The translations under genes and the position numbers were made by a program. From Lates calcarifer (taxonomy: Eukaryota > Chordata > Actinopteri > Centropomidae): a stretch of DNA of 64,000 nucleotides. Below, piece by piece: positions 24,330 to 35,183 of the stretch; the first letter of the stretch is position 1, and every line of letters begins with the position of its first letter. Below the pieces are notes generated by a model. The model saw nothing but the letters and a program-made list of their open reading frames with translations. It did not search any database and was not told where the DNA came from. The stretch is from positions 23,254,020 through 23,318,019 of the forward strand of contig NC_066849.1 of assembly GCF_001640805.2 (NCBI RefSeq), written 5' to 3'.

Positions 24330-24640
24330 CAGTCCCAGAGATAGAGAAATGTGGCAGGCAATCAAGGTCACCTACTCCCGCTGTTTATCAAAGCAGCTAG
24401 ATGGCACTGAATGTATCTGTCACCTTGATGTTCACTGAGGCTGCAGAGCGAGATGGAAGATCTCCATCTTGGAATTGCTGGGGCCCCAAGGTTAGCTGTT
24501 AGAGCTGTTGAATCTGTCCTTGTGTGTGTGTATGTGAAAGAGAGTACATGGCAGTCTATCAAGGCTTCTGTCTGCCATTCAGATTCTTATTAGAAAGTGT
24601 CCCTGTAGTTTAATTAGAGATGACAGAGCAGCAAACCTGC
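24330..24640. promoter_or_regulatory. Candidate conserved noncoding element with ERR/NR5A site
   Basis: Balanced unique sequence with a perfect TCAAGGTCA (24362-24370), a reverse CACCTTGA near 24421, TTTATCAAAG (24385-24394, TCF-like) and TTTAATTAGAGATGACAG (24610-24627). The ORFs on both strands are short and unrelated to known proteins. It looks like a vertebrate enhancer. Confidence 0.32.
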
Positions 24641-24731
24641 ACAGGAAGGTTTGCACAAACATGTTTTTTTCTTTCTCTCTTGTTATTTGTGAGCATCTTA
24701 TAATTCTCTGAAGGCTTATTCTTACAGCTAC

Positions 24732-24890
24732 ATGCCTAAACGTAAAGCTTACTTAAACCTTAACCCTAAAACTCTTATAAATCTTAACCTAACCTAAATG
24801 GTTAATTGAGGGACCTGATTTCTGTCCTTACGTGGGAGGTAAATCTCCACAATGTGACAACGTGATTGAAACGAGTAAACACACCCGCAC
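24732..24890 (+). repeat. Teleost 'CCTTAACCCTAA' dispersed repeat
   Basis: Degenerate telomere-like words ('ccttaaccctaaaac', 'cttaacctaacctaaa') are followed by 'gggacctgatttctgtcctta' and 'aaatctccacaatgtgac', the block order of a common fish interspersed repeat. It is not a telomere: the hexamers are degenerate and few. Confidence 0.55.
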
Positions 24891-26229
24891 TGTCCAGTGT
24901 TGGTTTGTCTTGGGATTTATCCTAAAATGGGACAGGAAGAAGACCAGACTATCAGTGATATCACTAAGCTTGTATCAAAACATTTTTTTTATTTTACCTA
25001 TCCTTCCTGGCAGAGCAGAAGAGCAGGAGGAGAATGTGCTTTTATTGTTTATCTCTGTGTCCCTCCACTGGTCAGCCCTCCTCTCATTTCACTCCCCTGG
25101 GGGTGGGTGGAGGAAATCTTCTCCTCCCTGTCTCCTCTCTTAAATAATTTACAACATTAAAATCATAAAACCAAGATGTGTGTTTTAGAAAAATGGAAGA
25201 AGAGGATTACAAATTTAGTGACTCTTTGAAGCATGTGGATGTTATAGATACATGTTTATTTAAAAAAAGGAAGGCTGGCATACAAATTGCACGACTGTAA
25301 CAGCAGAATTTGCATCCACAGTCCCATCTGTGGTTTTAACACATGATGCCTGAAGTCACTGTGGACTTTAGGTATTAAACCAGGCCATGATCTTTCTTTA
25401 ACCTTAAAAAATTTGTTAATAAAGCTGTAGTTACGGTGAAAATTTTACTAACATGTTCACAGTATTTGCATCTTGTCCCGAATAAATTAACAACATGTCC
25501 ATGTTAATATAAAACATAATGCTGTTTCTATTATGTGTCTATCAAAATATATTTGCTGTTGCTGTTTTGTTATATCGAAATGTAATTCCAAAGAGACTGG
25601 GTTGGTCATTAACCCCGACCCTCTGCAAAGTTTTTACCACCAATTAAAGTGGTTTGGATAAACTGTTGGCTTGTTTACAGCCTAACTGTCTGACCTTGCT
25701 TGATTCCCAGATGTCAGCAATTAAGGCCCAAGTTGTAATAAAGTAGAATTAACCTTTACCTTTACCTTTTTCTTTCTGTAAATCTCATTCCTTTCATTTG
25801 TGTGTTTTTTGTGGGTCAGCAGCTTTAGCTGTCACAAGAACTTCCCTTTGGGCCAATGTGTGTGTGCCACAAGGGGTTCCTGTCCCACTGACCCCAATGA
25901 AGAATAATTTGATATTAACATGACTGCTTCCACTTTCCCTCCCTTGCTCTCCTTCTCTCAGTCTTTTCCTCCTTCCCTCTCTCTCGCTCTAGCTGTACCT
26001 AGTTTCCGCTGGATCGATCCTGTCTTTGTCTCTCTGTAACTAATATGACACATAAAAGGACACTGACAATAGGAATGGTGCTAACTTCGAATCAGGCTTC
26101 ACCTGATACTGAGGCTTTACCCATGAGCCTCAGGGTGTGTACGCAGGGAGTGAGAGGTGGGAGGAAGGAGGAGGAGGAGGAGGAGGAGGCAATCACAGCT
26201 TATTTATCTTTTTCATGTGGTTTTCTCTC
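24891..26229. other. Intergenic DNA with a (GGA)n run
   Basis: Mostly AT-rich unique DNA, with CT-rich sequence at 25930-25990 and a (GGA)8 run at 26165-26189. No gene was seen. Confidence 0.45.
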
Positions 26230-26439
26230 TTTTTAAGAAGCTATCAGGCTCCCTCTTCAGTAGTTGTGTGATTGTTATTCTCCTCAGGAAGATCTTTTGT
26301 CTGTCAGGAGGACGAGTTTAATACTCAGACCCTTGGGGTTAATAATAGGTTTAACCTCCCAGATAAACCTGTGTGTGTATTTGCCTCTGTGTGTATAAAA
26401 GTGTTTGTGCGTGTCTGTGTGTGCTTCCTCTCCTCCTCC

Positions 26440-26725
26440 TTAAGGTGATAGTCTGTGTAATAAGTTGTTTTATAGATAATACCAATTGTCTTTGACTGTA
26501 GCAGCGCTGCGATAAGCTGCCAAACACTTTGACTCTAATTGTTCTGCTTGACTCATCTTGGTGCACATTAATATTATCATTAAGGTTGGATATTGTGAAG
26601 TGGGCACCCCTGCAGATGCGGGATAAAACAGATAGCGCTTTCTGTTCGTCAAATAAGTGGCTACAATAATCCTCTTGTTCCAGATAACAGTTAACGGATA
26701 GGTGCTGCATTGAGAACAACACTGC
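26440..26725. promoter_or_regulatory. Candidate conserved noncoding element
   Basis: Complex unique sequence with homeobox, SOX and OTX words: AATTGTC (26485 area), CTAATTGTTC near 26535, CATTAATATTATCATTAAGG (26566-26585) and ACAATAATCC (26663-26672). A smaller block at 26230-26360 precedes it. Open frames on the minus strand show no coding texture. Confidence 0.35.
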
Positions 26726-27009
26726 AAACATTGGCCTGTCATATCAAAGGAAAAAGATGGATCTGAGGGAAAATAAGAGGGGAAATCTAAAATAATGCAG
26801 TCTTAAGAGAAAAGCTTTGCTGTGACAGAGAAAAAAGGTAAAAGATTTAACACAACATTAACAGGGATATCTATTTGCTTGGAACATTAGGACACAGTAC
26901 TGCATCGACTGTAATGCACAAAGAATAGGTTTGATGATATTCTCTATATTTGGATGGACAGTAATGGGTTCAGCCCTAGAAACACAAATATCCATGACTG
27001 AGTGATGGA

Positions 27010-27315
27010 GTAGGCTGGGTGATGATGTGGCACCATTGGTCGGCCAACAGTTGGACTTTTCCCAATTGCCATCACTCTGTCAAAATTATTTTCTGCCAAG
27101 AGTTTGTATTACGTCATCCAGGAGCGCAACTCATTTCTATTTGCCTGCTCCAATAATCTCAGCTCTGGTGTCAGCTGTTTGCAGAGTTCTGCCTGTCTGC
27201 CGAGAACCGCGTGCCAAACGCGGGAACGCGCACAGATAAAGCGGAAACTACTGTAGTTATGGTGAATTAACACTGGCTGACAATGCTGTCAGCAGCCTGG
27301 CAGGAGAGAGAGAGG
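27010..27315. promoter_or_regulatory. Candidate conserved noncoding element, CpG-containing
   Basis: Unique block with ACCATTGGTCGG (reverse CCAAT), TTACGTCATCC (CRE-like, 27110-27120), TCCAATAATCTC and a CpG-rich centre (CGCGTGCC, CGCGGGAACGCGC at 27210-27232). High complexity and CpG retention inside AT-rich DNA suggest functional constraint. Confidence 0.35.
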
Positions 27316-27834
27316 TAGGATTTCATTATTTCATGTGCTCATACACCATCCAGCCATATACTAGATTATTACCTAGTGTTGTTCTTCTTGTCCCAAGAGA
27401 ATACTGAAACCAACAATGAACAGTTTCTACTAACAAGTCTTGTCTTTGTATCCAAGCCCAATGGGTAAGCCCTTTGCGCCACAGAGCTCTGTAGTTTTCA
27501 AAAATAAATAAATAAGTAAATGAAACTATTGAAAATGCGTCGGTGAGCAACACTGTTACACTGACATGTGCCTTCATTGCCACGAACAGACATACTGTAG
27601 TTCATTTTGACTCATACACATACGGCTACATACACTTTCCTGCTGTTGTAAATACTCCCCAGAATACTGACTTAATATTAATCCACAGCTGAAAATAGTT
27701 TCCTAACTGTTTTAGGAAATGACAGAGCCTTAAAAAAGAAAAAGAAAATAAGAAATAAAGCTGAGGACTGGGAAGAAAAGCTGGAAAATATTGAGACGCA
27801 TATTGTGGCAGTAACAAGTAGTATATTAACATAG

Positions 27835-27837
<3 letters not shown>
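27316..27837. other. Intergenic DNA with a possible old repeat
   Basis: 27600-27660 shares a short block (centred on 'tgtaaatactc') with 18107-18127. No gene was seen. Confidence 0.35.

Positions 27838-27911
<74 letters not shown>
27838..27911. repeat. Long (TA)n tract
   Basis: About 74 bases of alternating AT broken by a single ATACAT. It is self-complementary. The Tyr-Ile open frames here are its translation. Confidence 0.95.
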
Positions 27912-29199
27912 CTCAATCACATGACATGCTGTAACATAAAGGGTTGCTTATAGTACCAAACCCACTGAGAATCAACAGCTAACTCTGTAGGTCTATAGAG
28001 CTTTCAGTCACTTTGGAACTTCTCTGATCTGCACATTTGGTTGCCTTCCGTGACTTAAGACTGAAGGAAGTCAGCTGTTTGCAGAAATCAATCTCAGATA
28101 AGCTGATTGCACTACCTATGTGCCCGGCAGGAAATGGCAAAGAACCAAAGTAAATAAGTGGATGGTGGAGAGATACCAATAACCAGTTTTCTCAGGGGTT
28201 GCTGAAGACCAAACCTATGGATGAGTGAAAATTAGACTTACATTCATCTCATGAACAGAAATACAATTGAGTGCTTACAGAAAAACCACCATAAGATCTC
28301 AAACTGCACTTGTGACCGTTTTAAAAGTCAACGCTTTGAGGAGGAACTCAGTCATGGTTCCAGAAATATTTTAGGCATTAATTTCCAAAAGCCCATACCA
28401 GCATGATCTGCAGTCCTAGTGCTTATATACAGACACACACAGACATGTTGGACAAATAAAATTCATAGGTGTATGTCATGACTTTAACTTTCAAGGGAAA
28501 CTTTAATTGGGTGCCAAGAAATAAGTCATGGCATTTTAAATGTAAGTGTGTGTGTGCATGCTTGTGTGTTAAGTTGACACTGAGGTGGAGCGCTGAATCC
28601 TGTCCAACAGTGATAAGACTTTTGATGACAGGGCTGCATTAACCTACCTGACACACAGGGAGGGACTGGGGTGTGTGAGAACATGCTTTAAGAAGCCTTG
28701 GCTCTCTGTGTGTGACACTAAATCCCATTCATGGCAACAAACACACTGACAGAGTGGCAAGAGTGAGATGGAGGCGCAGAGAGGAGGTTTATTACACACC
28801 AACATGACATACAGGAGGAAGAGGGAAGGAGGAGACTGTGACTCTGCCATGAGACGCACTTAGCAGTCACCTTCTTACCAGGAAGAAGAAAAGAGGAAAT
28901 AAGCTACTGCGATACCTGCTTGGTAATAGCGTCAAATGTAACAGAGACATCCTTTTAATGGGTCAAAAACTTGTAGATATTATTGAGTAACCAAATCCAA
29001 CATTATATTAAGTTGGATTTACTCAGTAGAAAAATAATTATCGTTTTATGTTGCAGGTATAGATTTTTTTTATTATTATTGTCTCTTTAAAAAACATTTT
29101 ACACTGAAGTGCACGACCCTGTAAAGTTCTGCCAGTGCTCCACTGCTCCACATTGTTCCACTGAAAATTAACTCCTCAGCTCTTCAGCTTTAAAGAGTG
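27912..29199. other. Intergenic DNA, no gene seen
   Basis: AT-rich unique sequence with short TG words near 28545-28570. No enhancer-like or coding block stands out. Confidence 0.45.
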
Positions 29200-29588
29200 T
29201 TTAGCTTTAAAGCAGCATGATGTAATTTTTGTTGAGCAACTGACAACAGCGGCCTCTGTAGCCACAAGTGGTATTTACAGGATGCTGATGTATTAAATTC
29301 TGTTGGGACTCTGAGTCCATATGGTGAACAGTACTGGAGGCAGCGTATCCCTTGTAGGTAACAGTTCATGTACAGAAAACAAAGCCTATCAATCGCTCAG
29401 GCAACAAACAGAAAATCATCATTTCAGTATGTACCACTTCTCACAGGAGAACGTACCAAGTTACATGAGGCATGCAGTGGGAAAGAAAGATGTGCCATTC
29501 TTCCCATTGCAAGTCATTGTATTATCAAAATGAGTTTTAAGCTGTTACTGTAATGTAAAATAGTTGCATGATGTTGCTTTAAGCTAAA
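29200..29588. mobile_element. MITE with ~30 bp imperfect terminal inverted repeats
   Basis: The left end, from 29200, reads TTTAGCTTTAAAGCAGCATG. The right end, reverse-complemented from 29587, reads TTAGCTTAAAGCAACATCAT. They match over about 30 bases with a few mismatches. The 390-base interior has no transposase. The terminal repeats make it a non-autonomous DNA transposon; the superfamily is undetermined and no clear target duplication was seen. Confidence 0.55.
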
Positions 29589-31524
29589 AGAACACAACAT
29601 TGATGAACTGGCAAAGACACTTATTGTTTTGGGTCACCAACAACAGTTCTCATGTAAAAGCCTCATGTTGTTCACATGACAGTCAACAATGAATAAGAGA
29701 CTTAGTCAGTATGTTGTCGCTGAATGTTAACAAAATAATTATAATTTTTCTTGACCAAAATGACAAGCAAATGAAAACAAGTCTGTGCTGAAGTGTAGAT
29801 AAGACATAAGAACATGAGACAATTCCCCAACAAAATGTTGCATTGTCACATCTTTTCGAAAGTTACTATTAAGACATTCCACTAAAAAATAACAGTCAGT
29901 ACATCTCAGAGAGAGATATTTATTTGTCCCATTGTAACGGTGTTTGAAAGCAAAAGAAAGGATGAAGAAAGGACTGAGAGGGAGAGAAAGATGAGCAATA
30001 AAAAAGAGGAAGATGGGTGGAGTAGGGAGAGATGATCAGATATACCTGATTCCGACTTAAGCATCATTCTCCATATGGTGCAATAATGACAACCCTCCAC
30101 CTCCAAACCCTGTGCCGCTCAGCTCAACAACATGCCTCAGGGTGTCTGCCACCATGTGTGTTTATGTGTGTGTGTGGGTGTGGAGGACCTGTTACCTGTC
30201 TCATTTACCTCCTCACAGCTTGGGAGTGTGACATAGCTGAAGGCCAAAAAGCAACTGAAGCGCTTTTATTTCTGTTTTCTTTTAAAACAAAATTACAGGT
30301 AAACTGCACATTAAACTGTCCTTTAAAAAATTACAATAATATTCCATCAGAGCTGAAAAGAGCTGAAAAACACTACATTTTTTGTCTATCTTTTGGTGAA
30401 ATACTTAAAAATCTGAACCCACAGCAGACAGAAAGGAAATAAAGGTGACGCAGATCAGTTTTTTTTTTTCCCCTACAAATTACATTACAGTGTTGTTACC
30501 ATACTGTCACCTTATGGCCTCTCACACTTGGTCAGTGTCATCCATGACTGTCTCTATCTATATGATCTGAGACAGCCTGGCAGACAGCCAAACAGACAGC
30601 TGTATGAGGCAACAGTTGTCAGGCCCAAACCAAAAAAACTGCCTTTTGCATAATTCAGCTGTTAATGGCCTGTCCTGTCGTCATGAACATCAACAACATC
30701 AAGGTAGCACATCATTAGACAGATATAACTGTCTGCACTGTTATCACTAAGTTGGTCTTTGATCATGTGTTACACAGACATCTGCTATGAACATGCATAT
30801 GTTTAAATGATCTGTTTAAAGAATAGGGATGTTAAATCTTATGATGCATCTTGTGCAGAAAACTATCACACTGACTTTATGGGAGGCAGCAGGTTGCCTT
30901 ACCCAATTTAGGTACAATAATAAAACAATAATAAAACACCTGTAAACCACTAGGGCACTATTTAAAAGAATGATACATTTTCAAGGCAAAACTTTCACTG
31001 TACCTACATTTTTCCCTCAATCAAACCACATGTGATATTAAACCTCTACTAGCCTCTGGGGAAACTTTGATGATTCTGCTGTTTGACTTATAACTGTAGA
31101 TAACTGACAATCTCACAAACTCTTGCTGTTTTACCCTCTGATCTGAAGAAGAGGCAGCCTGAGCCAAGCACAAATATCTCTATGATGCCAAAATCTGTTG
31201 ACAAAGAAACAACAGCCCAAAGAAAGAAGGAACAGATTCTTCTTACATAGAATCTGAAAGAAATGAGGAGGAAAAATACAAGAGGGTAGGCATGAAGGGT
31301 TTTTCATTTTTTCATGCCTAACTGGAGAGATGAGAACAGACTAGAGATTAAAAACATTTAGTCTGGTTTATTTAAATTATGAGAATCAGATCACACAAAT
31401 GTCAAGGATAACACATTAAGTTCACTGATGCATTATGGATTTTATGTTTAGAAGTAATTAACTGAAAACACTGTATTTACAACTGTGGTATCTTGGTTAT
31501 AGCATGTGAATGTGGTGAGAACTA
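29589..31524. other. Intergenic DNA with a purine-rich stretch
   Basis: 29940-30035 is GA-rich on the plus strand. The rest is AT-rich unique sequence. No exon was recognised. Confidence 0.45.
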
Positions 31525-31662
31525 AAGGCAGGAGAGGAGGGACAAAGCAAGTGAGGGGGAGAGAGTGAGAGGAGGAGAGGGGAGAGACAGAGAATCAGAG
31601 AGAGAGAAAAGATAGAGTGGTAGAAAGTAGAGAAGGGTAAAGAAAGTAGAGAGAGAGAGACC
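31525..31662 (+). repeat. Polypurine (GA-rich) tract
   Basis: About 135 bases dominated by GAGAGG/GAGAGA/AAAG words with few pyrimidines. Confidence 0.85.
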
Positions 31663-31722
31663 ATCCTTCAGAGACAGAGACATAACTTTGTGACCACCAG
31701 AAACTTCCCCTGAGACCTACTG

Positions 31723-31724
<2 letters not shown>

Positions 31725-31759
<35 letters not shown>
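31725..31759 (+). repeat. (AC)n microsatellite
   Basis: AC run of about 35 bases. AC-rich sequence recurs at 31865-31910. Confidence 0.95.
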
Positions 31760-31765
<6 letters not shown>

Positions 31766-32037
31766 GGGAGGGTACCATGGGCTATAGGCTGAGGGCTGCC
31801 TGTCTACCTGCCTGGCACATGGACACCTGAAACTGCTTCAAAGCTGAGGTGACCCCCCCTTCCAACACACACACACAACCACACATACACACACTCACAA
31901 ACCCACACACAGGCCTTAGGCTAGTATCGCTGTTGCCTCTGTGACAAAGTGAGACTGTCACTCAGTGTCACAAGAACTGAAAAAAAAATAAGGAAAGTTC
32001 ATATAAGAATCCTGGGTAAAATCTTTCACATAGCCAA

Positions 32038-32280
32038 TGTGATCTAATGGGATTGTGTATAAATAGCGCATTACAGACATTTTGTGTGTCAGTGTCTGCG
32101 CATTTTCAACTTGTCGTGTGTCATTTAACACCATTTTGGTTGGGCATTATGGTTAGAGTTAGGGGTTCGTCAGCAGAGAAAAAATGTGGCGTCATGAGAC
32201 GCGCAAAAAATAAAAATCGGTGGTGATAACACATGAAATGACTTAAGGAAACTGGGTGGTTATTCATACGGCATTTGGTG
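32038..32280 (+). repeat. Dispersed repeat, family shared with 22526-22705
   Basis: Same block order as the first copy ('tgatctaatgggattg', 'tataaatagc', 'acattttgtgtgtca', 'gtgtcatttaaca', 'attatggttagag', 'gttattcatac'), but longer, with CpG-containing words (ATGAGACGCGC) and about 45 extra bases near 32205-32250. Confidence 0.6.
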
Positions 32281-33229
32281 ATGCCATGCTGACACATGAC
32301 CTATTTTCATAAAAAGATGTCATAGATTTGAGTAAACACAAGCAGATAGTACTTATTCTGATTTGAACATGAAACTTAGTGACTTTGTCATTTCATACAC
32401 GTTCATTTGCAGCCATTCATCTAGGATTTCATCTGCTAGACACAAATGTGTGACCTAAGAGGGTGTTAATAATATAACTAAAGAGTTTGTCAGCCTCTTC
32501 AAAACACAAGAAGAAGAAGAAGATTAATGTGTCTCACTGACTTGTGCTTAAAATAGTTTCAATAAGCAGAAAAATCAAACACCAACAAACACAAACACCC
32601 AGACTGGTCACATTGATGGACTGCATATGAACCATATGAAGTGCTGACAGCGCTCTATAGTTTTATATTAAGTTAGTTATGTTTGGAGGGATGCATTAAC
32701 ACCTTTTGGAGATCTGGTTTAAATTCATTTCAAACTGCCTTCCAAGGTGTTTTGAGCCTTGAGATCTCACAGACCACAAGACATATGATTCATAGTCAGA
32801 CAACCACATAATCAGCATTCAAGAAAAACCTGTCTAAAGGCAGACAACCAACAATCAAGCAACAATGTAGATCCAATAAAACAACAGCATAAAAAGTCTA
32901 CAGGGGTTTTTTTCATGTGAGATACATATCTAATCGGCCTGAAACAAGTGGTGTAGTAAGAAAAAAGTGAAAACAAATGATTCACACAAAATTATACACT
33001 TCATATTTCTGCTCTGTTTGAAATAAACAAAAGAACTTTGCTTTGATGTTGAGTAGTGGTAGCAACCATAGGTAAGGATAAAAAGATAAAAAAGGCTGTA
33101 GCACTGAACACAGTCTTTGATTGACATGAGAACATTCGGAAGTGCAGTAGAACGGAAACGTAACCATGCTAACTTTACGCCAACAACATCAAAACACGTA
33201 GGAAGTCATAGATTAACATTTTAATTTAT
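32281..33229. other. Intergenic DNA, no feature seen
   Basis: AT-rich unique sequence with a short (AAG)n at 32508-32522. Nothing coding. Confidence 0.45.
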
Positions 33230-33650
33230 TGCTCTGCTCCTTTGTTCAATGATCTGTCAATTACAGGAAATATTTCTCTCCCTCTGAGTTGTTCTTCCTC
33301 TCGCTTTGTTCCTGCTAGTTCTTTGATGTTAATTTGACAAGTAGGATTACACCAAAATGCACTTCCCACCGCTCATCTTAATGAAGCAGCCTTCTCACAG
33401 TGGAAGCGGAATCTATATTTGGTGTCTAAAAGGGTTGCGTGGTATATTAGTGCCATTTATTATATAGGACGAGAGACTGTCAGAGAGCCAGAAAAAGAAA
33501 GACAGGGACAGAATAAGTGGTAACAGTGTCCTGTAATAATAGTTAGTTGTAATTGAGTTAATCCAACCGGAGCTATAGCTGCTGTTATGATTTAACCCGG
33601 ATTAAAAGACGCTAATTGATCCCTGGTATCCATAGCAACATAGTCCTATA
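33230..33650. promoter_or_regulatory. Candidate conserved noncoding element with inverted OTX-type sites and X-box
   Basis: TTAATCC (33558-33564) and GGATTAA (33599-33605) face each other around AGCTATAGCT. They are followed by GCTAATTGATCCC and an RFX-like GTATCCATAGCAAC (33626-33639). The upstream half (33230-33420) is also unique, with TTCAATGATCTGTCAATTAC. One of the best enhancer candidates; a Tc1 fossil abuts it on the right. Confidence 0.4.
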
Positions 33651-33680
33651 GGGACCCGAGAGGGAATGTGGCTGTTTGCT

Positions 33681-34475
33681 GATAGCCAAAAGTATGCAGA
33701 CGCCCGTGAGACATGATAACATAACACCCATATGTACACGCTGAACATCTCATTCCAAAACCATGGCCCTGAAAGAGCTGCAATAAAAGCCTGAGTAATA
33801 TGGACCTGGCTCACAGATGGTTTCCAATTGATCCCAGAGGTGTGGGATGGGGGCCGAGGTCAGGGCTCTGTGCAGGCCAGTCAGGTTCCTCCACAACAAA
33901 CCTGAAAAACCACTTCTTTGTCTACATGTCCCCTTAATGAAATGTCAAAATACATAACTTATAATCACCAATTTTTCTGATCTGAGCCCCTTTCAGTGTA
34001 TATCATCTGTCAGTGACACAAATCCCTGTCACAAAGATACTTAACTGACACCACTATGGTAAAGGTTTGTTTTGATTTAGGCATGAAAATGACTTGGTAA
34101 GGGTTTAAATACTTCATTGTGTTAAGGGAATGATTGTGATTATGGTTTAAATAAACTTATGTTAGATACAAATCAGGAAGAAAAAAAACATTTGTCATCC
34201 CATCCATCCACCCCATCCTCCTCCCCCTGTGGACTCTGCAATAAGGTCAAACTTTGTCACTTCAGCACTGACACATGTCATTTTCAGGCTCTTGCTGCTT
34301 TGTGCACAGCAACTGTGTCACAGAGAAACAAAAAGGACCTTCCCTAAATTGTTGGCACAAAGTTCAAAGCTGTTGTCTAAAATACCACTATGTGCTGTAG
34401 GTTTAAGATTGCACCTGGTTCACACCTGAAAACATCGAAAAACAGCCTCAAACCAAAAGTAAACATAATGTGGGA
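33681..34475 (-). pseudogene. Tc1/mariner-type transposon fossil, split by unrelated DNA
   Basis: The left terminal repeat is recognisable as GATAGCCAAAAGTATGCAGA (33681-33700). On the minus strand 33856-33882 encodes DWPAQSPDL, the signature around the catalytic Asp of Tc1-like transposases. Upstream in the gene, 34296-34307 encodes VHKA of the same domain and 34335-34400 matches the next block. Between them, about 33915-34255 looks unrelated, so the copy was interrupted. Frameshifts and stops are frequent; it cannot encode an active transposase. Confidence 0.65.
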
Positions 34476-34649
34476 CAATAAGTTCTGGGTCAAAGTCTCT
34501 GTAAGTTTGTTAAGCATGAAATGGTTAACTCTACCCAGCGATCTCTCTCTCTCACTTGCTCTAGCTGCTGTGATCTATGTCTCTCTGCCTCAGGGGAAAC
34601 ACAATCATCAGTTAGTGGATCCACCCATCCGTCCCTCCATCGTGCCCAG

Positions 34650-34810
34650 GGGCCCCCCGGGCCATTCCTAACCCCAGAACACTGCACCCTCTCCGGGATG
34701 AAACCTGGCCGCGCGCCCCCCTCTCCCCTCCCTGGAGCCTCCGCGGAGCCGCTGGCTTTGACTCGTCTTACAGGGCGTCGATTCAGCCTGAAATCAAACC
34801 CCGGTGAGAG
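34650..34810. promoter_or_regulatory. GC-rich candidate regulatory block
   Basis: One of the most GC- and CpG-rich unique patches outside the atp11b promoter (GGCCGCGCGCCC, CCGCGGAGCCGCTGG, GGGCGTCGATTC). Both strands are open for 100 or more codons, but the translations are unlike any known protein. It could be an orphan CpG island, an enhancer or a noncoding-RNA promoter. Confidence 0.3.
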
Positions 34811-34822
34811 AACACAGGCCCG

Positions 34823-34846
34823 GACAGACAGACAGACAGACAGATA
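34823..34846 (+). repeat. (CAGA)n microsatellite
   Basis: GACA/CAGA tetranucleotide run of about 24 bases that decays into GATA/GATG. Confidence 0.9.
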
Positions 34847-35151
34847 GATGGATCGACAGACAGCGAGGTGGATACGTGGGGAGCAGATGAACTGACGCAT
34901 CCAGGCCAGGTCGAGGGAACATAGAAGACGTCCACAGGGACAAGAGGAGATGAATAGAGGCTGGAAGTGTGTCATTTTCCTGTGGGAGGTGGGGAAGGCA
35001 ATTTTGCAGCTCTCCCGAACTTGATCAAGCCTGATGCACCTACAGTATCTAGTTTACGACCAAAAACCCTCAAATCTGTTATGAAACAGTGCTGTGAGAT
35101 GGAGAGAGAGTGGAATAGGACACTTCTCTACTTACCAGCTGTTGTTTCAGT

Positions 35152-35152
35152 G

Positions 35153-35180
<28 letters not shown>
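35152..35180 (+). repeat. (AC)n microsatellite
   Basis: AC run of about 29 bases. Confidence 0.95.

Positions 35181-35183
<3 letters not shown>

Noticed and set aside
24740..24800. Telomere-like CCTAA words
   Set aside because: They are degenerate, few, and followed by the body of a known kind of dispersed repeat, so not an interstitial telomere.
27626..27920. Tyr-Ile-rich open frames of 80-96 codons
   Set aside because: They are a translation of the (TA)n tract at 27838-27911.
34490..34975. 161-codon open frame on the minus strand
   Set aside because: It spans a GC-rich block and a CAGA repeat. The translation has no recognisable domain, includes repeat-derived residues and lacks splice or start support, so it is treated as a chance frame.
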